Assembly: GCF_027595985.1 (NCBI RefSeq)
Contig: NC_073313.1
Location: forward strand, 79,383,994 to 79,447,993
DNA length: 64,000 nucleotides
Reading direction: 5' to 3'
DNA from: Sorex araneus
Lineage: Eukaryota > Chordata > Mammalia > Eulipotyphla > Soricidae
The stretch's first letter is position 1. Each line of letters starts with the position of its first letter. The translations under genes were made by a program, and so were the position numbers. Positions 51,755 to 63,385 of this stretch are shown here, piece after piece. The notes beneath the pieces were generated by a model. That model did no database searches, had not been told where the DNA came from, and saw only the letters and a program-made list of their open reading frames with translations.

Positions 51755-51930
51755 TAATGGCTAATATTTATTGAGTGCTCACTCTGTGTGTTTATTTGAA
51801 TTCAATTCCCTATACAAGTGTCTGTGTTATCAGCCCCACTTTACAGATGAGCAAATCGAGTAAAGTGTCCAGTCTGGTCTCCCAGAGATGCTAATGGGAA
51901 ACCAGAAATCAAACCTAATTTGATTCATAG
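51755..51930 (-). mobile_element. MIR
   Basis: GCTAATATTTATTGAGTGCTC and CCCCACTTTACAGATGAGC are diagnostic. Confidence 0.75.
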
Positions 51931-51940
51931 AGAACATGCT

Positions 51941-52117
51941 TTTGTTTGATTTGGGTAGGGGAGGCACACCTGGCGGTGCTCAGGGCTCACAACTGGCTGT
52001 GTATTCAGGGATTACTCCTGGTGGTGCTTGGAGTCCATATGCAGTGCCAGGAATTGAACCTGGGTCTGCCACATGCAAGCCTAGCACTCTATCTTCTGTA
52101 CTATGTCTCCAAACCCT
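51941..52117 (-). mobile_element. SOR SINE, older
   Basis: AGGCACACCTGGCGGTGCTC to TATGTCTCCAAACCC. Confidence 0.8.
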
Positions 52118-52259
52118 GGAGCATATGCATTTAGCTGGCAAGCAAATCCTGAAGACTGGAATCACACAACCACAATCTTCTTTACTATTTGAAACTTGAC
52201 ATGTTAGGGTACTACTTAATGCTTTAAAAGAAATCCATTATTTTGTTGCTTGAACTGTC

Positions 52260-52445
52260 AGGGGTGGGGTGGGGGAGGGAATTGTGGTCAGACCTGGCTC
52301 TGCACAGGGCTTACTCCTAGCACTGTGCTCAAGGATCACACCCCTGGTAGGGCTCAGAGGTCTACCTGGTGATAGAACTCAGTGAGGCTGTGTGCAAGGC
52401 ACACAGGACACAGGTAAGGACCTCACCTATTGTGCAATATCACAA
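52260..52445 (-). mobile_element. Old SOR SINE
   Basis: GTGGTCAGACCTGGCTCTGC to CTATTGTGCAATATC. Confidence 0.6.
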
Positions 52446-52497
52446 TAAGTTTAGGCCCCTGCCTAAACTTCTTACACTGACCACACATCACTTTTGG

Positions 52498-52565
52498 AGA
52501 GATGGAGAGAGAGAGACAGAGAGATAGAGAGAGAAGAGAGCGAGCGAGAAGAGAGAGAAAAGAGA
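52498..52565 (+). repeat. GA-rich microsatellite
   Basis: Imperfect GA with GATA and GCGA interruptions, immediately before composite repeat X. Confidence 0.8.
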
Positions 52566-52569
52566 ATTC

Positions 52570-52960
52570 TATTTTAATACAAATATTGAAAATACTCACC
52601 GGGGCCCCTCAGAGGGGGACGGGTTGAGATTCCCTCCCCACCCCAAGCAGAGCCCTGGCAGCCGAAAACATCCAGAACCCAGCCACAGCCATGCTCAGGG
52701 CCACTCTCCACACGCTCGGACGAGCCTCATGAATGAAGGAACCAACAGAGGAACCCAGGTATGTGGGACCCGGGGCTGAGATCTCCAAGCCTGCTCGGAT
52801 CGGGACTGGGCCTCCTCCACCCAGATCCCCCAATTTCCAGTAGCTTGGCAGTCACATCCACAAACTGCCCCCGGAGCCATGTAATCCCATCAATGGCCAA
52901 GATCAAGAGACTATAAAACAAAGCTCCCGGGCATGACCTCTTATAGTCTAGCCCACTGAT
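52570..52960 (+). mobile_element. Composite repeat X, third and most diverged copy
   Basis: Aligns with 17900-18250 through GCCATGCTCAGGGCCACTC, GGGGCTGAGATCTCCAAGCC and TTGGCAGTCACATCCAC, then ACCTCTTATAGTC. The L1-like tail is absent. Confidence 0.5.
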
Positions 52961-53022
52961 ATACCTAAAGCAGCACACATGTGTTTGGTTTAAACATACT
53001 TGCTTGTATTCTCTAATATACA

Positions 53023-53297
53023 TTCTCCATCCCTCTCAGAAAGCCCGGCAAGCTACTGAGAGTATCCTGCCCATAACACAGAGCCTGGCAAGCTCCCCGT
53101 GGTGTATTCGATATGCCAAATACAGCAACAATAACGGGTCTCATTCCCTTGACCCTGAAAGAGCCTCCAATATGGTACCGTTTGGAAGGACGTGTAAGGA
53201 GGGGCTGCTAAAATCTCAGGGCTGGGACGAATGGAGACGTTACTGGTGCCCTCTCAAGCACATCGATGAACAATGGGATGCCAGTGATACAGTGATT
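53023..53297 (+). mobile_element. Long-form RTE-tail element, headless
   Basis: Starts ACATTCTCCATCCCTCTCAG at the head/body boundary. Contains the full long segment (CTTGACCCTGAAAGAGCC to AATCTCAGGGCTGGGACG) and an RTE tail still reading WDEWRRYWCPL in frame, ending CAGTGATACAGTGATTG. Confidence 0.88.
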
Positions 53298-53457
53298 GAA
53301 AATACTAGCTTATACAACAGGTAGCAAATTTCTATAATTTGTTATCCAGGGAGGTTTTAATAAGCAGTGTGGAGAAACACTTACTGTCTCTATTCTATGT
53401 ACACCTTTTATAAAGACATAAGATGGCCAGGAACATAGGAAGTGAAAAAAGAATGTG

Positions 53458-53618
53458 AGGCCGGAGGGATAGTATGGGGGTTAAGGAACTTGCCCTGTAC
53501 ACAGCTCACCATGGTTTCAATCCCTGTACCACATGGTCCCCCAAGTATCATGAGGAGTAACTCCTGAGCACAGAGTGGAAGGAATGCCTGAGCACTGCTG
53601 GGTGACACACAAGAAACA
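53458..53618 (+). mobile_element. Old SOR SINE
   Basis: GAGGCCGGAGGGATAGTATGG to GCACTGCTGGGTGAC. Confidence 0.72.
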
Positions 53619-53872
53619 AAAACCAAAAAATGTGACAGAATGTGCAAGGGAAATAGACAGGATGAGTGAGGTATTAATTTCTTCCTAGAGCTGGGTAGCA
53701 GGAAACAACTCTAATTAGGACACAATTCTGGATAACTTTCCTTTTCTACTCAATGGACTCTGTGTGTGTGTGTGGGGGAACCTCAGGGTGTTTTGCTTAG
53801 CTACCAACATGACATAATCATCGCCACAGCACAATCCACATGTCCCGTTTGTTTTTAGTAATACTGGAACAA

Positions 53873-54050
53873 TTTTTTTTTTTTTGCTTTTTGGATCACA
53901 CCTGGCGATGCTCAGGGGTTATTCCTGGCTCTGCACTCAAGAATTACTCCTGGCAGTGCTTGGGGGACCATATGGAATGCCAGGGTTGCAACACGGGTCG
54001 GCCGCGTGCAAGGCGAACGCCCTCCCCGCTGTGCTGTCGCTCTGGCCTCT
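53873..54050 (-). mobile_element. SOR SINE
   Basis: T-run, GGATCACACCTGGCGATGC to TGTCGCTCTGGCC; ACAATTTTTT-like flanks. Confidence 0.92.
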
Positions 54051-54056
54051 GGCACA

Positions 54057-54209
54057 ATTTTTTTGTTGTTTTGGGGCCAGACCTGGTGGTTGTCAAGGCT
54101 GTGCTCAGGGATCACTCCTGGCAGGTTTCAGGGGAACGTATAGGGTGCTGGGATCGAACCCAGTGTGCACAGCAAGCGCCCTACCCACTGTACTATTTTT
54201 CTAGCCTCT
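54057..54209 (-). mobile_element. SOR SINE, shortened
   Basis: GGGGCCAGACCTGGTGGTTG to ACTATTTTTCTAGCC. Confidence 0.8.
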
Positions 54210-54865
54210 GTACCAGAACAATTATATATTTTAAAAAAGCTTCACATCACATTGCATTCCACTGCCAAGATCTTCAGTGATTAAGGGGCAAACGTGGAAC
54301 CTTGCAAGGATAAGACTGCAGGTCTGATCGCCGGGAATGTCCACATGTTCTGGGAGCCACCTCAGAGCTTCTATTGTCAGGGATCCTTGGTGAACACTTA
54401 CACTAAAGATTTGAGAGTATCTCAGCCAGGAGTACCCGTGAGTGCTGCACCCAGATTATGTGCAAGCATCACAGTATAGTGAGCAGGATCCCCGGAAAGC
54501 ATGTGTACAAGTGCTGCGGCCAAATATGTAGCCCTCGGTCCGCGCTACAGAAGAAAAGGACAGGCAGACAAAAAGAACAAAATGGACTATTTTTTGGGGG
54601 GGGGGGTTGGATGTGTTTTCACAGTCACACCTCAGTAGGAAATGCTCTAGAGATCTGCCTTCCACATCACCAACTCATTGCGATAGGACAAGCTTCTTGG
54701 GAGAAGCTGAAGGCACTTCTGGTGCCTGGTAGCAACCTACATGTTCCTGCTTAGGACGGTGAACTTTTGTTCTCGGAGCGCATGAAATCAGTGCTGGCAC
54801 TCACTATAGCTTGCACCCAGGGATAAACTCCAACCTAGAGAACCTGCGTGAGTGGGCCCAAGGTG
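54210..54865. other. Intergenic, unclassified repeat-like sequence
   Basis: Contains AGCATGTGTACAAGTGCTGC and a similar TACCCGTGAGTGCTGCACCC, resembling 42490-42805; no open frame of interest and no named repeat. Confidence 0.3.
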
Positions 54866-54881
54866 TTCATGTGTCTTTGTT

Positions 54882-55358
54882 CATTTTTTTGTGTGTTTGT
54901 TTGGTTTTTGGGGAATGGAGCCACAGCACAGCGGTAGGGTAGGGCGTTTGCCTTGTGCGCATCCAACCCAGGTTTGATTCCTCTGCCCCTCTCGGAGAGC
55001 CCGAGAAGCTACCGAGAGTATCCCGCCCGCACAGCAGAGCCTGGCAAGCTACCCGTGGCGTATTTGATATGCCAAAAACAGTAACAACAATTCTCACAAT
55101 GGAGACATTACTGGTGGCTGCTCGAGCAAATCGATGAGCAACGGGATGCCAGTGACAGTGACAGTGGCAGTTTGTTTGTTGTTTCTTTTTTTGCTTTTTG
55201 GGTCACACCCAGCGATGCACAGGGGTTACTCCTGGCTCATGCTCTCAGAATTTACTCCTGGCAGTGCTCAGGGGACCATATGGGATGCTGGGAATCGAAC
55301 CCAGATCGGCCACGTGCAAGGCAAACGTTCTACTCGCTGTGCTATCACTCCAGCCCCT
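54882..55358 (-). mobile_element. SOR SINE whose T-tail holds a chimeric SINE
   Basis: TGTTCATGTGTCTTT occurs at about 54867-54881 and 55359-55373, bracketing the reversed SOR SINE (body 55180-55358) together with its T-rich tail (from 54882), into which the chimeric SINE 54911-55170 is inserted. Confidence 0.82.
54911..55170 (+). mobile_element. SOR/RTE chimeric SINE nested in a SINE tail
   Basis: Complete head, body and RTE tail ending CAGTGACAGTGACAGTGGC. GTTTGTTT lies on both sides (about 54896-54903 and 55171-55178). Confidence 0.9.
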
Positions 55359-55379
55359 GTTCATGTGTCTTTTCGGTTG

Positions 55380-55465
55380 TTTTTTTCCTGAGGTGTTGGG
55401 GATCAGCCCCAGGGTCTCCCACATGCAAGGCATGCACTTTCTGCCTAAGCCACACTCCTCTCCCC
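55380..55465 (-). mobile_element. Old SINE head fragment
   Basis: GGTGTTGGGGATCAGCCCCAGG to CTAAGCCACACTCC. Confidence 0.5.
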
Positions 55466-55795
55466 CAAGGTCCTTAACTGATTGACCCAGTCACTGGTGG
55501 TGGACACATTCCTTTGCTTCTTCAGGGTAGAATCTAAAGAAAGATAAGACAAAATTCCACTCCTTGACCATGAGTTAGTCACTTAGTTTGAGAGTATCTG
55601 GGACTAGGCGAGTTTCTTCTGTACTCCGTGCATGCGGGAAGAGATTGCAAAACAAGAGCCGGGAAGGCATTTGAAGAGGATACTGGAGGAGACGAAATTC
55701 AATGCCTGGGCTTAGGTCACTTCTCTGAAGACTAGAATAATGTGTTGGTGACTTATACAAATTTCAGACTCATTATTAGCTTTTTCCTTTTTCAT
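55466..55795. other. Unique intergenic stretch
   Basis: Nothing recognised. Confidence 0.35.
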
Positions 55796-55899
55796 TTTAA
55801 TTTCTTTTATTTTGTTATAAGGTCACATGTTGTGGAGCTCAGGGGTTAATCCCTTCTCCATGCTCAGGATGTTCTTTCAGCTGTATTCAAGAGATCCTG

Positions 55900-56077
55900 G
55901 GGCTGGAGCAATAGCACAGCAGGTAGGGCGTTTGCCTTGCATGCGGCTGACCTGAGTTCAATTCCCAGCATCCCATATGGTCCCCTGAGCACCGCCAGGG
56001 ATAATTCCAGAATGCAGAGCCAGGAGTAACCCCTGTGCATCACCGGGTGTGACCCAAAAAGCCAAAAAAAAAAAGAG
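55900..56077 (+). mobile_element. SOR SINE with 10-bp target-site duplication
   Basis: AGAGATCCTG at 55890-55899 and 56078-56087; inserted in an older reversed SINE (about 55800-56275). Confidence 0.93.
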
Positions 56078-56087
56078 AGAGATCCTG

Positions 56088-56275
56088 AGGTGCAAGCGGT
56101 TTGAACCTGGGCTTCCTGCATGCAAAGCATGCACTCAGCCCTTTATTTTGTTGTGGAGCTAATGGATCATTTCCAGCAGGACTGTGGTATGTTGGGATCA
56201 TATGTTACCGGGGATCTAACCTGGGCCCCCTGCAGGCAAAGCATGTACTCAGTCCATTAAGCAATCTCTCCAGTC
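56088..56275 (-). mobile_element. Old SINE, two head-like parts
   Basis: GTTTGAACCTGGGCTTCCTGC and GGGATCTAACCTGGGCCCCC are successive reversed B-box regions. Confidence 0.55.
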
Positions 56276-56379
56276 CATGTTCAATCCTTTTAATCATCTC
56301 CCTGGCCCAGGATCTTTCTCCCCTCTACCCCCCATAATCACGTCTTTTAAAAGGAAGAGTATCATAGCTCAGCACTTTT

Positions 56380-56550
56380 TTTTTGCTTTTTGGGTCACAC
56401 CCAGTGATGCCCATGGGTTACTCCTAGCTCTGCCTTCAGGAATTACTTCTGGTGGTGCTTGGGGGACCATATGAGATGCCGGGGATTGAACCCAGGTTGG
56501 TCGCGTGCAAAGCAAAACCCTACCCACTGTGCTATCACTCCAGCCCTGGA
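56380..56550 (-). mobile_element. SOR SINE with target-site duplication
   Basis: TCAGCACTTTT at about 56369-56379 and 56553-56563; near-consensus copy. Confidence 0.93.
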
Positions 56551-56603
56551 GTTCAGCACTTTTAAGCAGCCTCCTAATCATTTTGTACCCTATATAAATT
56601 AAT

Positions 56604-56835
56604 CTGGAGTGATAGCACAGTGCGTAGGGGGTTTGCCTTGCCAACCCATGTTCAATTCTCCGCCCCTCTCGGAGAGCCCGGCAAGCTACCGAGAGTATCT
56701 CGCCCACCTGGCAGAGCCTGGCAAGCAACCCATGTGCATTTGATATGCCAAAAACAGTAAAAAGTCTCACAATGGAGACGTTACTGGTGCCTGCTCCAGC
56801 AAATGGATGAGCAACAGGATGACAGTGATACAGTG
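56604..56835 (+). mobile_element. SOR/RTE chimeric SINE with 10-bp target-site duplication
   Basis: ATAAATTAAT at 56594-56603 and 56836-56845. The head lacks about 12 bp in the anticodon-arm region; the tail ends GACAGTGATACAGTG. Confidence 0.94.
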
Positions 56836-57040
56836 ATAAATTAATATTGGCAGAGGTTATTTCAAAGACAATTGGAAAGGCGAATTTCAAATTGCCCGTT
56901 TTCAAAGCTAAAACCGTTTTAAGATATAAGGAGAGTCAGCTATTGTTTCTCTTTTCAGGGTGGAGAAGGGAGTGTTTTCCTACGGAGGATAGAGATTGTT
57001 TCCTAATTCCTTTCTGTTTACTAGGTATCAGAGTGGAACA

Positions 57041-57210
57041 GGGCCAGAGAGATAGTACACAGCAGGCAAGGCCTTTCATGCAGCTCCCTGGGTTTGAATC
57101 GCCGGCACCACCTCTGAGCAGCACCAAGGTCAGTCACTCCTGAGCACAGAGCCAGGATTCGGCCCCGAGCACTGCCTGGGGTGGCCCACCCCCAAAAATC
57201 AAAAAACACA
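57041..57210 (+). mobile_element. Old SOR SINE
   Basis: CAGGGCCAGAGAGATAGTACAC to GGGTGGCCCACCCCC. Confidence 0.75.
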
Positions 57211-57420
57211 AAAACAGGAGTAGATTTGCAAAGCATGTAGTCCAGCCTGTTTGAGCCATGCCTTGGGCCTGCAATGAACTCTTTCCTTATAAGGATCTTT
57301 ATAAAGATCACAATATGCTTTACACTGATCAAGTAGTATACAGTTCTGTATCAATCTTGGCTTAGAGATGAAAAAATTAGAGCAGGCCCAGAGAAAATTA
57401 GTGAACATAATTAAATCTGA

Positions 57421-57592
57421 GGGGCTGGAGTGATAATACAGCAGGTAGTGCGTCTGCCTTGCACGTGGCCGACCCGGGTTTGATTCCCAGCATCTCATAG
57501 GGTCCCCGAGCACCACCAGGAATAATTCCTGAGTGCAAAGCCAGGAGTAACCCCTGTGCACCACCAGGTCCGACCCAAAAAGAAAAAAAACC
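57421..57592 (+). mobile_element. SOR SINE with 12-bp target-site duplication
   Basis: CATAATTAAATC at 57406-57417 and 57593-57604; consensus copy. Confidence 0.94.
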
Positions 57593-57740
57593 CATAATTA
57601 AATCAGATGACTCAGGTGCCTTCTTTAATTTCTAGGGTTTTTTTCAGCTCTGAGGAAGCTGAAATGTATCAGAAAACATTTATCTTCGATGAAAGGCTTA
57701 TCTGTATATGGGAGGGCATATAAGTCCAAGAGGATTTTTT

Positions 57741-57911
57741 TTTTTTGCTTTTTTGGGGGTCATATCCAGCGATGCTCAGTGGTTACTCCTGGCTCTGCAC
57801 TCAGGAATTACTCCTGGCAGTGCTCGGGGGACCATATGGGATGCTGGGAATCGAACCCCGGTTGACTGCGTGCAAGGCAAACGCCCTATCCACTGTATTA
57901 TAGCTCCAGCC
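57741..57911 (-). mobile_element. SOR SINE with 15-bp target-site duplication
   Basis: CCAAGAGGATTTTTT at 57726-57740 and 57912-57926; consensus copy. Confidence 0.95.
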
Positions 57912-58014
57912 CCAAGAGGATTTTTTGTGTGTGGTACAGTAGATAAAGTCCAGGGCCCGCATACGCATAAAGCACAGGCCTCTTACCACTGAGCTCCCTC
58001 TCTCGCACTACTAG

Positions 58015-58137
58015 GTTTTGATTGGGGAGGGGAACCACCATCCGCAGTGTTCAGGCTTGGATCTCAGGGGTCACAACTGGCAGTGCCTGGGGAGTCATGA
58101 GCTTTTGAGGATTGAACCTGAGCCTCCTTCATGGAAA
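58015..58137 (-). mobile_element. Old SOR SINE
   Basis: CCATCCGCAGTGTTCAGGC to TTGAACCTGAGCCTCC. Confidence 0.55.
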
Positions 58138-58193
58138 ACATAGGTTCCAGCTATTTGAATTATTTAAAATAATGGAAAGATTCCCTTTATTTG

Positions 58194-59335
58194 GCTTTTT
58201 TGGGTCATACCTTGCAATTCTCAGGTTTAATCTCCGGGCAGCTAGGGAAGCCCCAGCGGCTTTCCCCATCACCGCCCGGGTTGGGTGGTCTCAGGGCCAC
58301 TTGCCCAGGTGGGATGGCCCTGTGCCATGGGGCAGACGGAGGAGGAAATGAGGGCCAAGCCGGTTGATTGATCAGTTGCCGTTTATTCCATTCTCCCCAT
58401 GCGCATGTTCCAGTCTCTCTGAGCCCCCCGTTCTAGCCTCACACTGTCCCTCATTCCCGTCTCCTCCTGTCTCTCCAGCTCATCTGTCCACGCTCCACTG
58501 TGCTCCCAGCTCTCTTTCTCTCTCATCTCCTCCCACTCTCTCGTCTTTCCTCTCTCCCTTCGACTCCCCAACACTGGGGGCAGACACGACACCCAGTCCA
58601 GCAGCAAAATCAACGTAAGAAAGCCCTTCCTTTCCTCACGTGCAAAATATCACTTAAGGTGTTTTTCTCCTTTCCTTCGTCCAATAACTTAATTACCATC
58701 TTAATCTACTTCTTAATATTAGTTATTTTTGTATGGACATAGTAAGAGATATATTGGTGCTTGTAGGACGTCTCTCCTGGGAACATCCTGCCATAGATAG
58801 ACTCAGACTACAGTGCTCAGGCCAGATTAATCTTTCCTAACCCTAGCAGGGTCCAAATCTAGTTATTACTTTTGGTATCATGACAGAATTTGTCCATGAC
58901 CATGCTTCTAACTTACACTTAAGCATTACGGCACTTTGGCCTGGCCCATTTTGTGCCAGGGTAGCATATGGCTCACCGCTTGCTCTGGGTCCCTCCAGGC
59001 CCTCGTCAGGACCCTGCTTTTGGGGTGCTAGGAAGTAAGGGCAACTGAGGCTCAAGTCAAGAGAACAGATGTCCAGGAGGTAAATATCATTGAGAGTCAA
59101 CTCCCAAGTTATAAAAGCTTAGCATTCACTGTCTTCTTGTGCCCACATACAAAATGGGCATCGCTCTGAATTAATTATGCAAAGGACTTAAAGAGAAGAG
59201 AAAAACAATATTTACAAGTTATCAGAGCACAAAGAAAGAAGTTACAAATAAACACAGGAATTGGAGCACTGTGGTGAGAGTAACCCAATAAACCCAAGCT
59301 CCCTGAGGCAAGGCAGAAAGGACAAACCAATGTTA
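58194..59335. other. Unclassified intergenic block
   Basis: Begins with a SINE-like TTTTTTGGGTCATACC, then CT-rich and AT-rich sequence with no SINE pattern. TTTATT at about 58381 is an inverted AATAAA, and the block could hold an unrecognised LTR, but I cannot support that. Confidence 0.3.
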
Positions 59336-59339
59336 TCCT

Positions 59340-59472
59340 ACAGGTACTCCTGGTTCTGCACTCAGGAATCACTATGCTGGAGCTAGGGGAACCATATGGG
59401 ATTCTGGGGATCAAACCCATGTTGGTCACGTGCAAGGGAAATGCTCTACCCACTGTTATTTCTCCGGCCCCT
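59340..59472 (-). mobile_element. SOR SINE, tail end truncated
   Basis: Starts at GTACTCCTGGTTCTGCACTC; reversed head ends TTTCTCCGGCCCC. Confidence 0.85.
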
Positions 59473-59617
59473 GGAAAGGTTCTTTTTAGTGATGATTTTT
59501 TTAAAAATACATTCTTTCCTCCATTCTTTTTGATAGCTCATTTGTTCATTCAAGGTACAGCATTATTCAGCACTTGTTGAACAACTGTCATATGAGTGGC
59601 AAAAGCTCTAGGCATAA

Positions 59618-59794
59618 TTTTTTTTTTTAGTTTTGGGCCACACCTGGTGATGCTCAGGGGTTGCTCCTGGCTCTGCACTCAGGAATTACTCCCAATGGTG
59701 CTCAGGGGAACTTATGTGATGCCCAGGATCAAACCTGGGTCAGCCATGTGCCAGGCAAGCTCCCTACACACACTGTACTATCTCTCCAGCCCCC
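59618..59794 (-). mobile_element. SOR SINE
   Basis: T-run, GGGCCACACCTGGTGATGC to CTATCTCTCCAGCCCC. Confidence 0.88.
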
Positions 59795-59819
59795 TCTGGG
59801 CATATATTTTAAATTTTTA

Positions 59820-59897
59820 TAGTGCTGGGGATCAAACCCAGGCAATGTCTCACTCATGCAAAGCAAGTGTCCATTGCTGACATAAATCCCCAGTCCT
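59820..59897 (-). mobile_element. SINE head fragment
   Basis: GTGCTGGGGATCAAACCCAGG to AAATCCCCAGTCC. Confidence 0.5.
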
Positions 59898-60875
59898 AGG
59901 TATACATACATCTTTGCATCCTTGGACTTATATTCTAGTGGAGGAAGACAGAAAACAATCATGCAAAAACATAATAAACTGGTAAAATATAAATTATGTT
60001 TGTTCAGGTGGATGAGATCAGGAATGTAAGAGTTTAAATTTAAAAGTGGCGATTTGTACATATGTGCATGAGGCTCTTGTTTCAATTCCTAGATCTTTTT
60101 CCGCCCCTTAAACAAAAAACCACTAGTGGTCAGAACAGCTATCATGGAGCAAGCAAGAGTGCCGTGGAACTGACCCAGCAAAAACTCAGAATTCTGCTAA
60201 GGTTGAGTGGAAAAAATGATTAACAGACTACTTATTTACCTTGGGATATGTTACAACGCTGTGTCCGTTAGGGGACACAGAAAAAAGGACAAATTCTGTT
60301 TTGGCCACAGCAGGTTTCAAGTGCCACAGGATAGACATAAATAATGGTTCTGCAGACAGTTGGAAATGCAGGAGCTTAGGGACAGATATATGAGCTTTAA
60401 ATGTTGCTTAGGAACCTATCTTGGATGGCTGAAAATTGGGGATAAATAGGTGAGCTCATCAAAAGAAAGCAGAGCGGGAAGAAGGGGAGAACCTCACTAT
60501 TTGAATAATAATTCAAAATTATAAATAAATAAAAATATAAATAAAATTTATATTATAAATTATAAATAAAATTATAAATAAAAATTATAAATAATTTTAT
60601 AATTTTATAAATTATAAATAATTATATAAATAAAATTATAAATAAAAAATAAAGAACTGAAATGTCTTTATTTCAGGGATGGAAGATGAAGAAAACAAGA
60701 GAAAGGGTTGGATACTTCGTTCTGATCAGAGATCGGTTTCAACACAGATAGGCGGGGCATGTGTGTTAGCCGCCTCATCCCTTCCATTCTGAGTGAGCTC
60801 TAGGTCTTCAGGACAAAATATGTCCTTTGTGCTTCCTCCCTTGGGGTATGAATCTTTATTGAAACCCTTCAGACT
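59898..60875. other. Intergenic, with AT-rich low-complexity sequence
   Basis: 60500-60650 is an AAATTATAAATA-type low-complexity tract with many short palindromes; otherwise nothing recognised. Confidence 0.5.
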
Positions 60876-61055
60876 GGGGCCGGAGCGAGAGTACAGCAGG
60901 TAGGGTGTTTGCCTTGCACACGCGGAACCTGGGTTCAACCCCCAGGATCTCAGATGGTCCCCCAAGCACCGCCAGGAGTAACTCCTGAGTGTAGAGCCAG
61001 GAGTAACCCCTGAGCATCGCTGGCTGTGACAACCGCCCCCCCCCCAAAAAAAAAT
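60876..61055 (+). mobile_element. SOR SINE with 11-bp target-site duplication
   Basis: ACCCTTCAGAC at 60864-60874 and 61056-61066; the tail begins with a C-run instead of AAAAAGC. Confidence 0.9.
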
Positions 61056-61066
61056 ACCCTTCAGAC

Positions 61067-61318
61067 GATAGACCAAATATGATGGCCACTTACTACCTGT
61101 ATTGCAAACCATAACACCCAGAAGGAGAGAGTAAAAGGGAATGTGCCTGCCACAAGGGGGAATGGGGGGATGGCAGGAGGGATACTGGGGGGGAACATTG
61201 GTGGTGGAGAATGGGGACTCGATTTTTGTATGACTGAAATGTAATCACGAAAATTTGTTAAGTCTGTAACTGTGATTCATTAACAAAATTTTTAAAAAAT
61301 TAAAAAAATAAATAAATT
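61067..61318 (+). mobile_element. LINE-1 3' end, short
   Basis: ATGATGGCCACTTACTACC, GGTGGTGGAGAATGGGGAC, TGTATGACTGAAATGTAATC, A-rich tail. Confidence 0.82.
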
Positions 61319-61320
61319 AA

Positions 61321-61485
61321 GGGGCTGGAGTGATAGCACAGCAGGTAGGGTGTTTGCCTTGCACGCAGCTGACCCGGGTTCGATCCCCAGCATCCCATAT
61401 GGTCCTCTGAGCACCGCTAGGAGTAATTCCTGAGTGCAGAGCCAGGAGTAACCCCTGTGCATCGCTGGGTGTGACCCAAAAAGAA
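61321..61485 (+). mobile_element. SOR SINE
   Basis: Near-consensus, inserted at the end of the L1 tail; its A-tail seeds the AAT array. Confidence 0.94.
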
Positions 61486-61536
<51 letters not shown>

Positions 61537-61586
61537 TCAAAAATAAATAAATAGATACGTAAATAGATAAATAAATAAAATAAATA

Positions 61587-61621
<35 letters not shown>

Positions 61622-61630
61622 AAATAAATA
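61486..61630 (+). repeat. AAT then AAAT microsatellites
   Basis: About 16 AAT units followed by about 20 AAAT-type units, growing from the SINE tail and ending at the MMGT1 CpG island. Confidence 0.92.
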
Positions 61631-62154
61631 GAACCCTTCTGGAGGTCAAACAGAAGACACTAACGTGCCCAAGCGTGGGCTCCAAACGCCCCCAGTCCTC
61701 TTCCTCCGCACCGCGCCACCTCCTCCCTTTCACATCCTCGCCTCCTCTCACGGCTGCAACACGGAAGGGGGCTCCCCCGAAACACAGGACGTTAGCCGGA
61801 GGACAAAAAGCGCCAGAGGAGGTGACCCAAGCGCAGCCTGGGGCAGGCACAGCGCCGGGGCTGCCCTTTAACCTCCTCCTGCGCCCCCCCCCTCGGGCGC
61901 CTCTCGGCAGGCCCCGCCCCTCTCTGGAGGCTCGCGCTCATTGGCCGGCGCCCCGCCATCCCCATTGATCAGCTCGCGCCAGGCCCCGCCCGCGCCCGCC
62001 GCGCTCCGCGAGGCCCTGAAGCGCACGCTCGGCAACGGGCTCTCGCGGCCCTCGTTCCGCGCGGCTTCCCCTTCTTCCCGGCATCCCTGTTTCCGCTCTC
62101 TGCCGGCGCTTTGCCTTTTCCACCGCCGGAGCGTTTCGCGCGTCCAGGGCTCGG

Positions 62155-62601
<447 letters not shown>

Positions 62602-63109
62602 TGAGGACCTCGGATGCCGAGAGTCCCGTGACAAGTAGCTGGCCAGCAAGTTGGGCACTGCCGGGCCGTTTGGAAGAGACGTAGAGGCGAAGTGGTCATT
62701 CGTCCTGGGCAGGCACTGGGGTTCGGAAGAAAGAGCACTGTACCGGGAGCCTGATCGGCAGATCCTTAAAAAATGCGCTTTCGTGTTAATTCTCTATGAC
62801 CTTGAGCAAGGCATGGGCTTCCCTGGAGGCCACGTTGAAGCAGACTTTAATTCTTATCCTCGCTATGTCACAGAATGCTGGGGAAGTTTCAACTGAAATT
62901 GACGCAAAAGTACTGTTCCGTGTGCGTGATCGTAACTGTCAAGATTATGCTAAGTCCTGCAGGAAAGTGCAGTTTTGTCTTGAGACAGGTGGCCCCTTTT
63001 CCGACCTACCTCCTCTGGACCAGGAGTTAGCAAACTCTGGCAGGTGGTGTAAACGCAGCTTCCCTCCTGTTTTTGTCACGGAATAAGACTGTTTCGAATG
63101 TTTCAACCG

Positions 63110-63248
63110 GGGCCAGAGAGATCTAGCACAGTGGCACTTGCCTTACCCCCAGCATCTTGTATGTCCTGGAGCCCCGCCGGCCGTCATCCCTGATGGTCTA
63201 GTCAGGAGTAAACCCCCAGCATCACCGGATGTGACACCAAAAAAAAAG
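63110..63248 (+). mobile_element. Old SOR SINE
   Basis: GGGGCCAGAGAGATCTAGCAC to GGATGTGACACCAAAAAA; B-box region deleted. Confidence 0.75.
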
Positions 63249-63265
63249 GCTTTGCCTTGAAAACA

Positions 63266-63385
63266 AATTGGGGGCCACACCTGGCTTACTCCTAGCTCTC
63301 TACTCAGGGATCACTCCTGTCAGTGCTCAGGGGACAAGAGAGGGTAGCAAGCCATGTTCCGGATTCCATCAGAGTCAGCCTATAA
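63266..63385 (-). mobile_element. Old SOR SINE fragment
   Basis: GGGGGCCACACCTGGCTTAC to TTCCGGATTCCATCAGAG. Confidence 0.65.

Noticed and set aside
58194-59335. Endogenous retrovirus remnant
   Set aside because: Only an inverted AATAAA and loose composition support it; no LTR ends, primer site or coding motif seen.
61317-61850. 177-codon minus-strand frame rich in Leu, Tyr and Ile
   Set aside because: It reads AAT/AAAT arrays and a SINE in reverse, ending in the MMGT1 CpG island.
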